Both the position numbers and the translations under genes were made by a program. A stretch of DNA of 64,000 nt from assembly GCF_031143425.1 (NCBI RefSeq), contig NC_090451.1, positions 662,064,575-662,128,574 on the forward strand, given 5' to 3'. Shown piece by piece: positions 49,300 through 61,869 of the stretch (position 1 is the stretch's first letter; every line of letters begins with the position of its first letter). Source of the DNA: Pleurodeles waltl. Taxonomy: Eukaryota; Chordata; Amphibia; Caudata; Salamandridae. The notes beneath the pieces are model-generated. The model made no database searches, was not told where the DNA came from, and saw only the letters and a program-made list of their open reading frames with translations.

Positions 49300-51215
49300 C
49301 TAATTCTAAAATGTGTGTGCAATCACAGAATCTTTCAACAGGTAACGCCTTAACGCGATGTTTAGATACTCAGAGCCACTCCTTCTCAGCCATGAAGCTC
49401 TCTGGCACAAGCGATTTCTTACCATGCCCAAGAACTTTGTTTCGAGATCTAAGACACCATTCACAGTTTTTTTCAGAAACGTAGGATGATCTTTGACAGA
49501 GTAATCAAATCAGCCACACCAAACCTCTCCTGGGCCAGAGGTTTTAGGGGATAACAACACAGGGATGCATCCATTCCTGATGTGCGGAGTGGTAATTTCG
49601 TTTTGCTTTTTTGTTTATATGGGTTGTGGGTGTTACAAAAAGTAAAAGTGGTTTATATATCAGATTTATGTCTTCCAATTTCATAGGTGCCTTAATAATA
49701 AAAATATATATGTTTGTTAAAAATGTGGGCTTGCGTCTTTCTATTATGTGGGTTTCAACACCCCCAAAAGTTAACAATTCAACAATGTAATTTTTTTATT
49801 TAAATTTATTTGGTCCATGGTTTAAATAATAATATCATCGTCGTATTGTAATAAACATTGTAAATTTGAAATGTAACATTGTTTTAGTACTCGGGTATTA
49901 TTTCAAGAGGAATATATTGGATTTTTTACACTGTTTTGATAATGTAGAATTCATCTGTGTTCATTAACATTATAACTACTTCATGGTCAGATTTCCACTT
50001 TGATTTGTCTATAAATACAAAAACATCCATGAGTTACAGAAATGAACGTACAAAACTTTGATGAAAGTGAATAGCCTGTGGGACACCGATGGGGGGGCCA
50101 TGGGCAGACAGAGGCTACTGGGCCTGTACTGTGGGGGTTGAGTAAATTTGCCGCTCAAATCCCGGGGTCTGTCCTACTATGGCTGTGCAAATGGGCCAAG
50201 TTTGTCTCTGCAAACTCCAACAACCCCTTCAACACTTGATTCTCAGTGGTAATGATCATGAGCTCAGAGCACAACAATCACAGAACACAATAAATGAATG
50301 TCCATCCCAGTGGTTATCTTCTCAATAAACAGAAGTACTTCAATGCACTCTAATACAGGATACTTCACAACATGATAACAAGTTGCAGTTTACTGTACTT
50401 GTAGCTATCAAGAATGTCTGCATCTCTTTCCCTCCAACCTTTTCCCCTGAACCAAGCTCTGTTACCCCAGACACAGGAGGCCTCACATTCTATGGAGTAT
50501 GAGGAAGTAGCATGATTATGGCTCAGGTGCAGTTCTAGTGCTCCTGAAATCAGTGTGCTCATTGTGTATTCTCAGGGTTACCACACATAGTGGATCAGTC
50601 CTTGAAGGATGGGTGCAGCCACCTGGCTCTGCAGCACTCTCACATATTCTCACATAAGGAGTTGCGTACCAGCTAGCAGCATTGTCAGTAAGCCTTGCTT
50701 CATCTGTGGGGCCTACGTTTGTACAGTATGCCTTTCAAAAGCAGGAGATGGGGGAGGCCAGGATTTTTAGTCACAGAGAAGCCAATCACTCTCAGCAGTC
50801 GCAGCCCCGCTCAAGCCTATAAGCCAATCATGCTTGGCGTTTGCAGCCACAAAAGCTGTGATCACTCTGACATGCAGTCACAGCGCTGACCAGACTTTGG
50901 CATTGTGGTCGTAATATTCATGATTTCCATCTGGACCCATCACAGAGACTGCAGGGTAAAGCACACTGTGGCCCCCCAAATCGCCCTTCTTAATTTCTCT
51001 CTTCAGTGGCCTCCACAGACAACTGAGACATGCTGCATCTCACTTCTCCTCGACAGACACCCCTCCCCCAGGGTTGGCAGACACTTTCTCTTTCTGTGCA
51101 CCATCAAAAATAATGGGGTTGTCCTCTGTCCCTTAGAACCTGGGTATCTAATGTTACAAACCACAGAGTGCTCTGGGGGTATCGCATTTCTTTAAAAACA
51201 AAATGGGTGTTAAAA
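49300..51215. other. Unassigned DNA downstream of SLC50A1
   Basis: AT-rich; contains AATAAA words at about 49695, 49855, 50293 and 50327. No gene or repeat structure is recognised. Confidence 0.4.
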
Positions 51216-51217
51216 TA

Positions 51218-51372
51218 TCACGCCCACATATGAAGATCAATGTATGTTCTTAAAAAACCGAGAGAGTGTGGGCCTATATTGACCATTATTCAGTGTTTAA
51301 TAATAGTCAATATAGGCCCACACTCTCTCAGTGTTTGAAGAACACACATTAATCTTCGTATAAGTGTGAAAT
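51218..51372. mobile_element. Palindromic MITE-like element, about 155 bp
   Basis: Almost the whole element is one inverted repeat. The inner stem is 31 bp with a single mismatch (arm containing GTGTGGGCCTATATTGAC) around an 8-base loop CAGTGTTT. The symmetry continues outward through AATGTATGTTCTT / GAAGAACACACATT and CATATGAAGATC / AATCTTCGTATA, with short unpaired breaks. There is no coding capacity. RNA from either strand would fold into a long hairpin. Confidence 0.7.
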
Positions 51373-53394
51373 CAACCTCAGCTTCTCTTATGCAAGGCCA
51401 CGACTAGGATACTCAAAATGGATCCCACTTTGTTCATTACACTGGCTTACACATGCACACTAAGCATATACCACACAGGTTGCATACACAAACAAGCACA
51501 GAATACATTCAGGATGTTGGCGTCAGGAACTAGGGAAAGTGTACAGAAGTGGAAGTTTGCATATGTGGATCAGTCGGCCTCCACTCCAGAGTCATAGATT
51601 AAAGGGTCTGGTCACAACTATGGACTCACAAAATATGGCACACTAACACCACCGCTCTATTTACTGAGCACAACAGACAATAGTCCGTCAGGGAGTAAGG
51701 GTATGTATGATGTACCCCATCAGGTCACAGAACAACTCAAGGACCTACTCAGGTCAAGGGACAGGCGTAGAACTCTGTGCACTATATTGGCATGAGTTGT
51801 GGGCCAAAAATACAAAACCTGGACGCCAGATACACACATTCAACTGTACACTATGCAGGGGACATTCCTGCCCGAACAGTAGCACAGACAAAACAAATGC
51901 GAATTAGCAAACGTAACAGGTCTGACATTAACTGCAACTCTCTTATTTTTGTAAATGTTTGTTTTGTTTTGTCACGATTTTGTAAAACTTTACTGTTAAA
52001 GATGTTACCAGATGTTCATCAGTCTACAAAAGAAAGGGTGAAAGCAAAAACTTGTTTTTTGGTCTAAAAAAACACAACATGCTTTCACTGACAGTAATGT
52101 TAGCCAGTGGCTGAAGTGTCCTAACCTCTACTGCCCCGTGCTGTATGCTGTTATTTGCTGGAAAATATGTGAATGCCACAATGGCAGACCAAGGGATGTA
52201 GATGGCTGACTGGAAGCCCTTATAAGTAAGTATATTCTACACACAGCTGAAAAGGTCTTACTAACCTGAGTCCTAGAACCAGAAGTGCTTGATACTGTTC
52301 TGAGCCTGTTGTAGTTTCTGTGATCTACTTGTTGAGTCAAATGGCGCTCTCAGGTTCTTGGGACAGATCTTTTGTGAGGAGGTCTTTCCTAAAAATGACA
52401 TCAATTATATCAAGCTACCATCAAGCTGAGAGGCAAAAATATCTGAGGTGGCTTTTACCGGAACGAGCTGTCAAAACTTGAGTATTTCTTTTTTTCCCCT
52501 CAATTAGACACACATCTCTGACTCTACTGAATGCAAAACGTTCCCAGGTCTTCAGTCCTACTAAGGATTGACTTGAACCCTCCAATGTGGTTTGTACTGG
52601 GTCTTTTGTTTTATGCCAGGCCAGTTGTATATGATAAATCATAAGTTCAACTACTTCTCTGGATTTCCACGAGGATTCAATTGTTTCATATAGGTGCAAT
52701 GCAAAATAAGAGAGCATATGTTAAAAACACAGATCATGAATTAAACATTTTCAAAAGGATGGAGAAAGAGTGGGAGTTGAACTCCTTGCTCTTTTTACTG
52801 ATAATGCCAGATCCTGGGATGAGTAAACTTACAGCTGTAGGCTCCTTTGGATCTAGTCGGTCTCTTTCTGCACTAAGGATGCAAGGTTGAGTGGGACCCT
52901 CAAGTTCAGAAGGATGCTGCTTTCCACCTGCCCATGCCTTCTTGTTTCCGAGGACAAATGTTAGAAGGAATCCATTTCCCCACTAAGTATAAGGCGTGCT
53001 GGATCCATGATATTTTGGAATTTGCACCATTGCGCTCCCAGGATGCTGTTTCAGAAGACAGCCAGGATTCAAGCCCTAAATTTAAAAAAAGAAAAAAGTG
53101 AAACATATTAGCCTTGAGTCGGCCCCCAAATCCAAACAAATGTATTTGCTCTGCATGTTACCAAAATGTAAGTTGCATGGGTTAGGTGTCTAAAGGAGTT
53201 TCTCTGCACTCTTACTTTTTACTGATCACTGTTACTAAAACTAACAACACGCCATCGCAGTAGAATATACCCCAACCTGAAGATAGCATTATTATTACAA
53301 AGTAAGCACAGTATACCACCCAATAATTGTGCAATATTAAGAGAAATGAGTTCTCTGTAATAGGTAATAATGTGCCAAATGTGAAATAAAATTC
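51373..53394. other. Unassigned DNA
   Basis: No gene, tandem repeat or inverted repeat recognised by eye. Confidence 0.35.
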
Positions 53395-53399
53395 CTATC

Positions 53400-53812
53400 C
53401 GGCCATACTAATGGCAGAACATGTGCAATACAAATCTCTCCAACATAGTGACATTATTACTATTATAATTGAAGTTGTGTGCATTTCCTTTGGTAGCAAC
53501 TGCATTTCCCTAGCAGTCAATGTTGTTAAAATCTGCATCTCGTAAAGCTTGTAAAAAAAAACCAAAATCACAAGAGAACTCATCCCGCACCATGGGTATC
53601 TGCTGAGGCTCACGGGTCATTCCCGCATTCGTTCAGGAAGGCGCTAAAAAGGTTCCCCCTCTAGCTGTTGTTCCCCTGGCTGTTGTTGAGATGTTTGTGA
53701 TTTCTATTTCCGTTCCCAGTGGAGCTTGACTTGCCATGTTGGAGAATATGGTTTGAGCCTGAAGTTCTTCCTCACGCTCCATCTCTGTAGCGTCACACGC
53801 AGAGGGAGCCAT
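53400..53812 (-). pseudogene. Possible decayed coding sequence, unrecognised
   Basis: From an ATG at 53812 the minus strand reads about 58 codons (start MAPSACDATEMEREEELQAQ), then TGA, then stays open for over 40 codons to a TAG, then about 35 more. The region is less AT-rich than its flanks. The pattern of one frame with few stops could be a decayed gene or retroelement piece, or chance. I recognise no family. Confidence 0.15.
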
Positions 53813-56800
53813 AATTTAATATCTGCGGCATCTCAGAATCAGCACAGTATCCTCGGAATAGCTGATTTTTGTTTTTAATTTAAGCAATGCATTTTTTTCA
53901 GGTAATCCAGTCCATATTTTTCTCTTCGGGCTGGTCAGTATTTTTTCCCCCTGTCCTGCATATTTCCACCCAGAGCATTTTGGAGGACTTCTAGTTCCTC
54001 TTTTTTGTGGAATCACTTCCTGTAAAGTATGTATGTAAAGGAGACAGACCTGGGTTCACATTGCATTGTAACAAGTCTTGCTGCTTGTTGCTCGCTCACT
54101 GGACTTGTTTAGTTTTCCTTCTTGTGTTCCAGTTTAATGCTCTGCTTCTTATCTTGCTGATTAACCTGAAGTGGTTAGAAGTTTTTTTTTCTGATCTCTT
54201 TTTTTCTTCTATCCTACTTCCTGAGTAATCTTCGAATTTTCCCTTACATCATAGAAGCAGAGATTGCTATTTGAGGAGGTAGACCATTTCTTTGGTCAAA
54301 GAACGTTTTCAAGCCATTGCAAAGAAGACCTGCTCTTGGCACAGTCCCTTCTGCCTTGTAGGAAGTAATGTTGCAGACCAACTTTGTTTGCTTTACATTA
54401 TGCTTGTGAGGTTGAAAGGAGCCTGTGGGTCTGGGAACCACAAGCAATGAACAATAACTCAGTTTTCTTTCTAATTTGAGCTGTGGAAGTTATCAAAACA
54501 GGAATATTAAGATTTGTAGAGTAGGATTTCCATTAATTGTGGTCCTTCAGTGTGAGACATATGGCAGTAGTTACCAGGTTGCAGGCTACCAGTGGCTCTT
54601 TTGGGTTATGTGATTTCTGATTCTAATACTGGTGACAAGATTTTGCTATTCGGTAAACTGGTGTGTGTGTCTTGCATGTTTCACGATAAAACCTTCCTGA
54701 CTCAAAACAGACTCTATCAGTGTGACTTAATCACTAGAATAGAATGTAATGAAAGCCTTGTTTAGAATGTGGGAGTTGACAGGTTCATGCAGAGGTACAA
54801 AAAAAGTATGATTTACAGCTCTGCGTGTGGCGTAGTCATTGACGTATACTCAGGCTGGGAAAGAAACTACACAGTTAAATTTCTCTGATATTAACCATAC
54901 TGAGGCAACCACCAGCCTGAGAATTTTCTCTTCTTGAATAAAGTTGTCCCTGGCCAGGACTGATGGAAATATTGTAATTCCTACACCAACTGTTTTGCTT
55001 TTCCTAAATTAATGTAACCAGGTTAATGGTACCTCGCAAATTGAAGGGAAATATTGTCACCCTCAGTATATGCTGATGGTTAGGAGCTGCAACTAATGGT
55101 CTGCATTGAGGTGTTGTTTCTTGGGACAAGGAAGTGCGGGTGGGTGAGTAGGTGCCAGAAGCTGGAGTGTATGTTAGAAGATGGTGGTACGTTTTTGGAA
55201 GGAAAATGGTGGTGATAGTACATGTGGAACTCACCCTAAGTTCCCTAGTGTGAAGGTATTGAGGCCTTTTAAATCTAAGCCTAGCTGAATTGTTTTTCTT
55301 TCTTTTTGTTCCAATCATTAATGCTCTGCAGATTCACCCAGGGGATGTTGAAGGTAGTTCTTACTGATCAGCTGTACTGTGGATCTGAGAGTGACTTTCA
55401 CAAAGGAGGAATGAAAATAATAACATGAACAATTTAAAAAGTACATTTGGTTCTGCACTTGCAACAACACTCATCCTGATAATGATGTGTTCTTATAGGT
55501 AGCAGCCAAATGTACTGTGTTGCTCCATCCTTTCAGGTTACCTAGGCTGGAAAGGAGTGAATTTTGTACTGTGGCAGCTTTGCACATTGGAACAGGGTGG
55601 GTGTGTTATCCCTATGAGGTTGTAGGAGCAGCTTTGCCATGGCCACAGACCTTCTCAGTAACACCGCCATCCTAGGTTTTCATTGTTTGTCCATGACTGT
55701 ACACCCTTTAGGTCCTGTCTGGAGCAAGATGCTTTTCACACTCTTTAATACTTAAGCAAGAAGATTCTTCACCAAGAAAGAGTTAAAACAGAGGTCTAAA
55801 TATGTCTGCAATGGCACAGCAGTGTCCACAAATCTCTTGCAAACATAGGGGATGCTGGGCTCCAAGGTAGGCTCCTGGTCTTGCTAGGAAATTCATAGGA
55901 ATGAAAACCTCAACCAAAAGAATGCATAAAGAAACATATCAATTAGGTCATTTTCATCTACAAATGGGTTTTCTACCTATACTTCAGACTGCGTTGATGC
56001 TTTGTATAATCTGAGTTCACTGGTGTCTCCTTTCCTCGGTTACATTTGGACACGGGCACTCTTGTTTTACTCCCATTCATTTTGGATTTTCCCCTTCTGA
56101 TCTTGGGATATGATCCTTCCAGAGCATTTAATATTACACTTCCCTACTGCTCCGTGCAGCAAACATATGCCCTTTGACCCAGAAACTGTTAGGCCACATC
56201 TGATTCTTTGATATGTCCCCTTCCATGGAACTGTGCAATTTTGTTTAATCTAGAAACATAAATCAGACAGCCATCTTTTAGCTATTACAAGGCATTGAAT
56301 GAAATAAGTTATTATGAGCAGCTCCTTGGCATAGATCATGTCATGAAGTAAAGGCAATGTATTCTGATTGAAAATTGCAGTCGTAAGTCCCAACGGAGGG
56401 TCATGTGTCTTAGCTGCTATCCTTCTCGGTAGAGGGAAATAAGTCGGGGGAGCTCAATCATGAGAAAGAGCAGAAGTTAAACAAGGGACAGTGGATAATC
56501 CTTTAGCAAAAAGAGGGTAGAGTGCACTGATGGAGCAGAGCTGTAAGAAGAATCTAAAAGCCACAGATAACCCCAAAAACTTAAAGCCTTCATCATCTGA
56601 TTGCAGAGCCCCAAACAGGAAACTATAGTCCTCACCTAGCTATCACAATGCAAAAAGTGACTAGAGCTATACTCGCAATACATTCTCGCTATTACAATAG
56701 ACAGCTGAGGCATTCATATATGTCTCAGGATATACAAAATCCTAAGGTTTCAGGTTTTAGCAAAGCAGTCATTCAGGTGACGCACAACGTATAGGCACAA

Positions 56801-57620
56801 GCAGACTTATTGAAGAAGCTCATGCATTAGACTAAAGAACTACAGTTTGGAAGCGCAGCTATGATAGACTAAAAATTTAAAGAGGAAAATACCTCTTTAA
56901 TTACACTGACTATTATGGTTTGCCTCTAGCCAGCAGTGCCTTTAGAGGATCAAGCATCACACAACAGGGCAAAGAATGTAAATGCTCAGGCCTCTTAAAG
57001 CTAAGTAATCAGTTTATACGGATCTTTCAAGTGCCAGCCTCTCTTTTTTGGTAAAAACATGACTGTCTTGGAGTTCCACTGTCTTATTAGTTGTTCAAGC
57101 TTCTTCACATAATCCTGCCTTGATTTAAGACTAGCACCCTTCTTTACCAACTTTCTCATGTTGATTGTGAATAGCAAAATTCTTTGCAAGAAATAAAAAA
57201 GACACAACCATCCCTAAACACAAGACAATCACCCAATATTCATAGGTTCAGAAGCACCACTGAGTGCTCTCGATATCCAAGACTTTTGTTTGACATCTTC
57301 CCAGAGTGTCGCAAGTGTTCAGCTCCATAGAAAATGTAAATTTAATCCTTAAAATGTTTTGCAATCTCATTCAAGCCTGACAAGATGGTTACCAAACACC
57401 AGGATAGAGTTGTGGAATTTTTGCACTGCTGGGAGTTTCTCAAACCGGTTACACATGGCTTGTTGAAACACTTGTTACCACCTATGAGTAAATAGCCGTT
57501 GACAAATTATGCAGAGGTTTCTTTTTAATTAAAATCATTATTTTTAAGTTCCTCTGAATAATACTATTCTATTTATAAAGATGGAAGCGTGGATTACTCA
57601 CCAAGTCTGACAAATCATTA
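53813..57620. other. Unassigned DNA before the L1 element
   Basis: No gene recognised; AT-rich with scattered short T and A runs. Confidence 0.35.
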
Positions 57621-57629
57621 GAATCTATT

Positions 57630-58922
57630 GGAAGGCCTCTTGTGGCACAGCTGCGACAAAAGGAAGCAGTACTAGCCATACTGTCCATCAAATCCTCGGG
57701 CAGCACTATCCTTACCCGTCCCCAGGACATAGTCTGCATATTTGCTGACTTTTACCGGACTCTTTACACCCCCGAGATGGTAGAAGACCCTGCCCAATTC
57801 ACCGCATTCTTTGATGGCATACCCAGACTCAATGATGACAGCGGGAGCCTACTAGAGGGCAAAATTAGTAAATAGCAGATTGCCCAGGCCATTTGTACAC
57901 TTCCCTACCATAAAGCACCAGGGCAAGACGTTTTCCCTGTGAAATTCTATAAATGGGCAGATGAGGATGTGGTTGACTCCCTATATGAAGCCTTTCGGGA
58001 AACAGCATGCAATGGTTTCTTAGGTTCCATCGCCAACAAAGCGACAATACCAGTCCTTCATGAACAGGGAAAGGACCCTCTGCTCTGTGGTAGCTATAGG
58101 CCCATCTCTCTAATGAATAGAGCTTTCAAGATCCAAGCGGGAGTACTAGGGGCCTGCATGCAGAAAGTGATCCTGACCCTCATACATCATATCAAGTTGG
58201 ATTTGTGCCCTGTCGATCATCCAGGAATCATCTCCGCACCCTTGGGCACACCCTGTGGTTGGCCAAAGACCTGCAGGATGAGGCCCTTGCTCTATCTCTA
58301 GACGTCGAGAAGGCATTTGACAGGACTGAATGGTGTTACCTCTTTGAGATCCTGCAATGCCTCAGCCTGGGCAACAATTTCATAGCTAAAGCATGCTGGC
58401 TTTATGACTCACCCACAGTGCAGGTGAACTGCAGAGGCTTCCTGTCGGAGCCGTTCCCCATTAGGCGTGGGGCTTGACAAGGCTACCCACCATCCCCACT
58501 TCTGTTCCTCGTGGCCATGGAGCCCCTGGCGGCTTCCATCTGACATGCTCTGCTCATATTGGGAGTCCCCATATTAGGGGCAAGTCCACAATCTATCTTT
58601 ATGGGAATGACATCCTACTTAACCTCACGGACCTCCCGAATGTACGGAACATCCTCACCAATTTTGCAGTGTCGTCAGGTTACAAAGTAAACTGGGACAA
58701 AAGCAAGGCACTACCCTTTTCCCATGTGACCACGCTTGTGGCTATAGCAGACTTTCCCATCCAATGGACGCCATCCCGCCTCAAATACCATGGGATTTAC
58801 TTTAACAGAGGCCTGGACCATATACTTGCAGACAATATTGACCCCTTGCTCACATGCACGAAACAGGATTTTGAAAAATTGATTGGAAAGGATTGTAAAC
58901 TACCATCTTGCCTGGAATGTTA
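57630..58922 (+). pseudogene. L1 ORF2, reverse transcriptase part, broken
   Basis: Pieces in shifting frames: FADFYRTLYTPE (57740s), then a TAG at 57873, KAPGQDVFPVKFYKWADEDV, GKDPLLCGSYRPISLMN (58060s), a frameshift, LSLDVEKAFDRTEW (58290s), FPIRRGA followed by TGA, and YGNDILLNLTDLPN (58600s), SGYKVNWDKSKALPFS, WTPSRLKYHGIYF. These are the fingers, palm and thumb motifs of L1-type RT in order. The active-site YADD motif reads YGND, so the first aspartate is lost. Confidence 0.85.
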
Positions 58923-58924
58923 CC

Positions 58925-61866
58925 CCAATGTTCATTGTATGTATGTTTGTTTTTGCCCATGTGTCACTGGGATCATGCTAGGCAGGACCCCAGAGCTCAT
59001 AATGTATGCCCTGTATGTGTTCCCTGTGTGGTGCCTAACTGTATCACTGAGGCTCAGCTAACCAGAACCTCAGTGTTTATGCTCTCTCTGCTTTCAAAAT
59101 TGTCACTACAGGCTAGTGACTAATTTTACCAATTGTCATTGGCACACTGGAACACCCATATAATTCCCTTGTATAAGTACCTAGGTACCCAGGGTATTGG
59201 GATTCCAGGAGATCCCCATGGGCTGCAGCATTTCTTTTGCCACCCATAGGGAGCTCAGACAATTCTTACACAGGACTGCCACTGCAGCCTGCGTGAAATA
59301 ACGTCCATGTTATTTCACAGCCATTTTTCACTGCACATAAGTAACTTATAAGTCACCTATATGTCTAACCCTCACTTGGTGAAGGTTAGGTGCCAAGTTA
59401 CTTAGTGTGTAGGCACCCTGGCACTAGCCAAGGTGCCCCCACATCGTTCAGGGCAAATTCCCCGAACTTTGTGAGTGCGGGGACACCATTACACGCGTGC
59501 ACTACACATAGGTCACTACCTATGTGTAGCGTCACAATGGTAACTCCGAACATGGCCATGTAACATGTCTAAGATCATGGAATTGTCACCCCAATACCAT
59601 TCTGGTACTCTAGCACAGAACCCAGGTACTGCCAAACTGCCTTTCCGGGGTTTCCACTGCAGCTGCTGCCAACCCTTCAGGCAGGTTTCTGCCCCCCCCC
59701 GGGGTCCTGGGCAGCCCAGTCCCAGGAAGGCAGAACAAAGGATTTTCTCTGAGAGAGGGTGTTACACCCTCTCCCTTTGGAAATAGGTGTGAAGGGCTGG
59801 GGAGGAGTAGCCTCCCCCAGCCTCTGGAAATGTTTGCTGGGCACAGATGGTGCCCATCTCTGCATAAGCCAGTCTACACCGGTTCAGGGATCCCCCAGCC
59901 GTGCTCTGGCGCGAAACTGGACAAAGGAAAGGGGAGTAAACACTCCCCTGACCAGTACCTCCCAGGGGAGGTGCCCAGAGCTCCTCCAGTGTGTCCTAGA
60001 CCTATGCCATCTTGGATTCAGATTTGTTGGGGCACAATGGACTGCTCTGAGTGGCCAGTGCCAGCAGGTGACGTCAGAGACCCCTCCTGATAGGTGCTTA
60101 CCTCTTTCAGTAGCCAAGCCTCCTTTCTTAGTGGCCAAACCTCCTTTTCTGGCTATTTAGGGTCTCTCCTCTGGGCTATTCCTCAGATAACGAATGCAAA
60201 AGCTCACCAGAGTTTCTCTGCACTTCCCTCTTCGACTTCTGCCAAGGATCGACCGCTGACTGCTCCAGGACACCTGCAAAACCACAACAAAGTAGCAAGT
60301 CGACTACCAGCAACATTGTAGCACCTCATCCTGACGGCTTTCTCGACTGTTTCCTGGTGGTGCATGCTCTGAGGGCTTTCTGCCTTCCCCCTGCACTGGA
60401 AGCCAAGAAGAAATCTCCTGTGGGTCGACTGAATCTTCCCCCTGCCAACGCAGGCACCAAACGTCTGCACCAAACGTCTGCATCACCGGTCCTCTGGGTC
60501 CCCTCTCATCCTGACAAGCGTGGTGCCTGGAACACAGGCGCTGGGTCCAAGTGTCTTCCACAGTCCAGTGGCCCTTCTGTCCAAATTTGGTGGAGGTAAG
60601 TCCTTGCCTCCACACGCCAGACAGCAAAGCTGTGTACTGCGTGATTTGCAGCTGCTCCGGCTTCTGTCACTTCTCCAAGGTTTCCTTTGTGCACAGCCTA
60701 GCCTGGGCCCCAGCACTCCGTCCTGCATTGCCCAACTCGTTGAGTTGGACTCCGTCGTGGGACCCTCGATTTGTGACTGAGTTCACAGATCTACTAAGTG
60801 CCTGCTTCTGTACTTCTGCGGGTGCTGCCTGCTTCTGCGGGGGCTCTCTGAGTTGCTGAGCGCCCCCCGTCTCCTCCAAGGGGCGACATCCTGGTCCTCC
60901 CTGGTCCCCAGCAGCACCCAAAATCCTCAACCGCGACTCTTGCAGCTAGCAAGGCTTGTTTGTGGTATTTCTGCCTGGAAACACTTCTGCAACATCCAGC
61001 AAGCAGGACATCTTCCATCCAAAGGAGAAGTTCCTAGCCCTTTTCGTTGTTGCAGAATCTTCGGCTTCTTCCACCTGGAGGCAGCCCTTTTGCACATTCA
61101 TCAGGGGTTTAGTGGGCATCTGCCCCCCTCCCCCCCCCAGACACTTTCGTGACTCTTGGATTTGGTTCCCTTCCTTTACAGGTCCTCAGGTCCAGGAATC
61201 CGTCTTCAGTGTTTTGCTGGTGCTTGTGGTTCTTGCAGAATCCCCTATCACGACTATTGTGTCTTTCTGGGGTAGTAGGGTAAATTTACTCCTACTTTTC
61301 AGGGTCTTGGGGTGGGGTATTTTGGACACCCTTACTGTTTTCTCACAGTCCCAGCGACCCTCTACAATCTCCCAGAGGTCTGGGGTTCATTTGTGATTCG
61401 CATTCCACTTTTGGAGTATATGATTTGTGTTGCCCCAAGACCTATGTCTACCTATTGCATCCTATTGTGATTCTACATTGTTTGCACTACTTTTCTTACT
61501 GTTACTTACCTGTTTTGGGTTTGTGTACATATAATTTGTGTGTATTACTTACCTCCTAAAGTGAGGGTAACCTCTGAGATATTTTTGGCATATTGTCACT
61601 AAAATAAAGTACCTTTATTTTTAAGAACTCTGAGTATTGTGTTTTCTTATGATATTGTGTTATGTGATATAAGTGGTATAGTAGGAGCTTTGCATGTCTC
61701 CTAGTTCAGCCTAAGCTGCTTTGCCATAGCTACCTTCTATCAGCCTAAGCTGCTAGAAACACCTCTATTCTACTAATAAGGGATAACTGAACATGGCACA
61801 GGGTGTAAGTACCACAAGGAACCCACTATAAGCCAGGCCAGCCTCCTACACTCTCACTATGGGGTA
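58925..61866 (+). mobile_element. High-copy-type repeat, possible solo LTR, inserted in the L1
   Basis: A 2.9-kb block lies between two parts of one L1 ORF2, so it is a later insertion. It begins near TGTATGTATGTTTG (58936) and ends near CAGCCTCCTACA (61850), that is TG...CA termini. It holds AATAAAGTACCTTTATTT (about 61602), 250 bp before its end, in the position of an LTR polyadenylation site. It has no long coding frame with a recognisable protein and is richer in C and G than its surroundings. No clear 5-bp duplication was found and the edges are uncertain by about 15 bp. A solo LTR is the best guess; an unclassified repeat is possible. Confidence 0.55.
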
Positions 61867-61869
61867 GAG

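Noticed and set aside
45323..57629. DPM3 or another syntenic neighbour of SLC50A1
   Set aside because: None of the open frames resembles DPM3 or another gene I know; the downstream neighbour is either beyond the window or not conserved.
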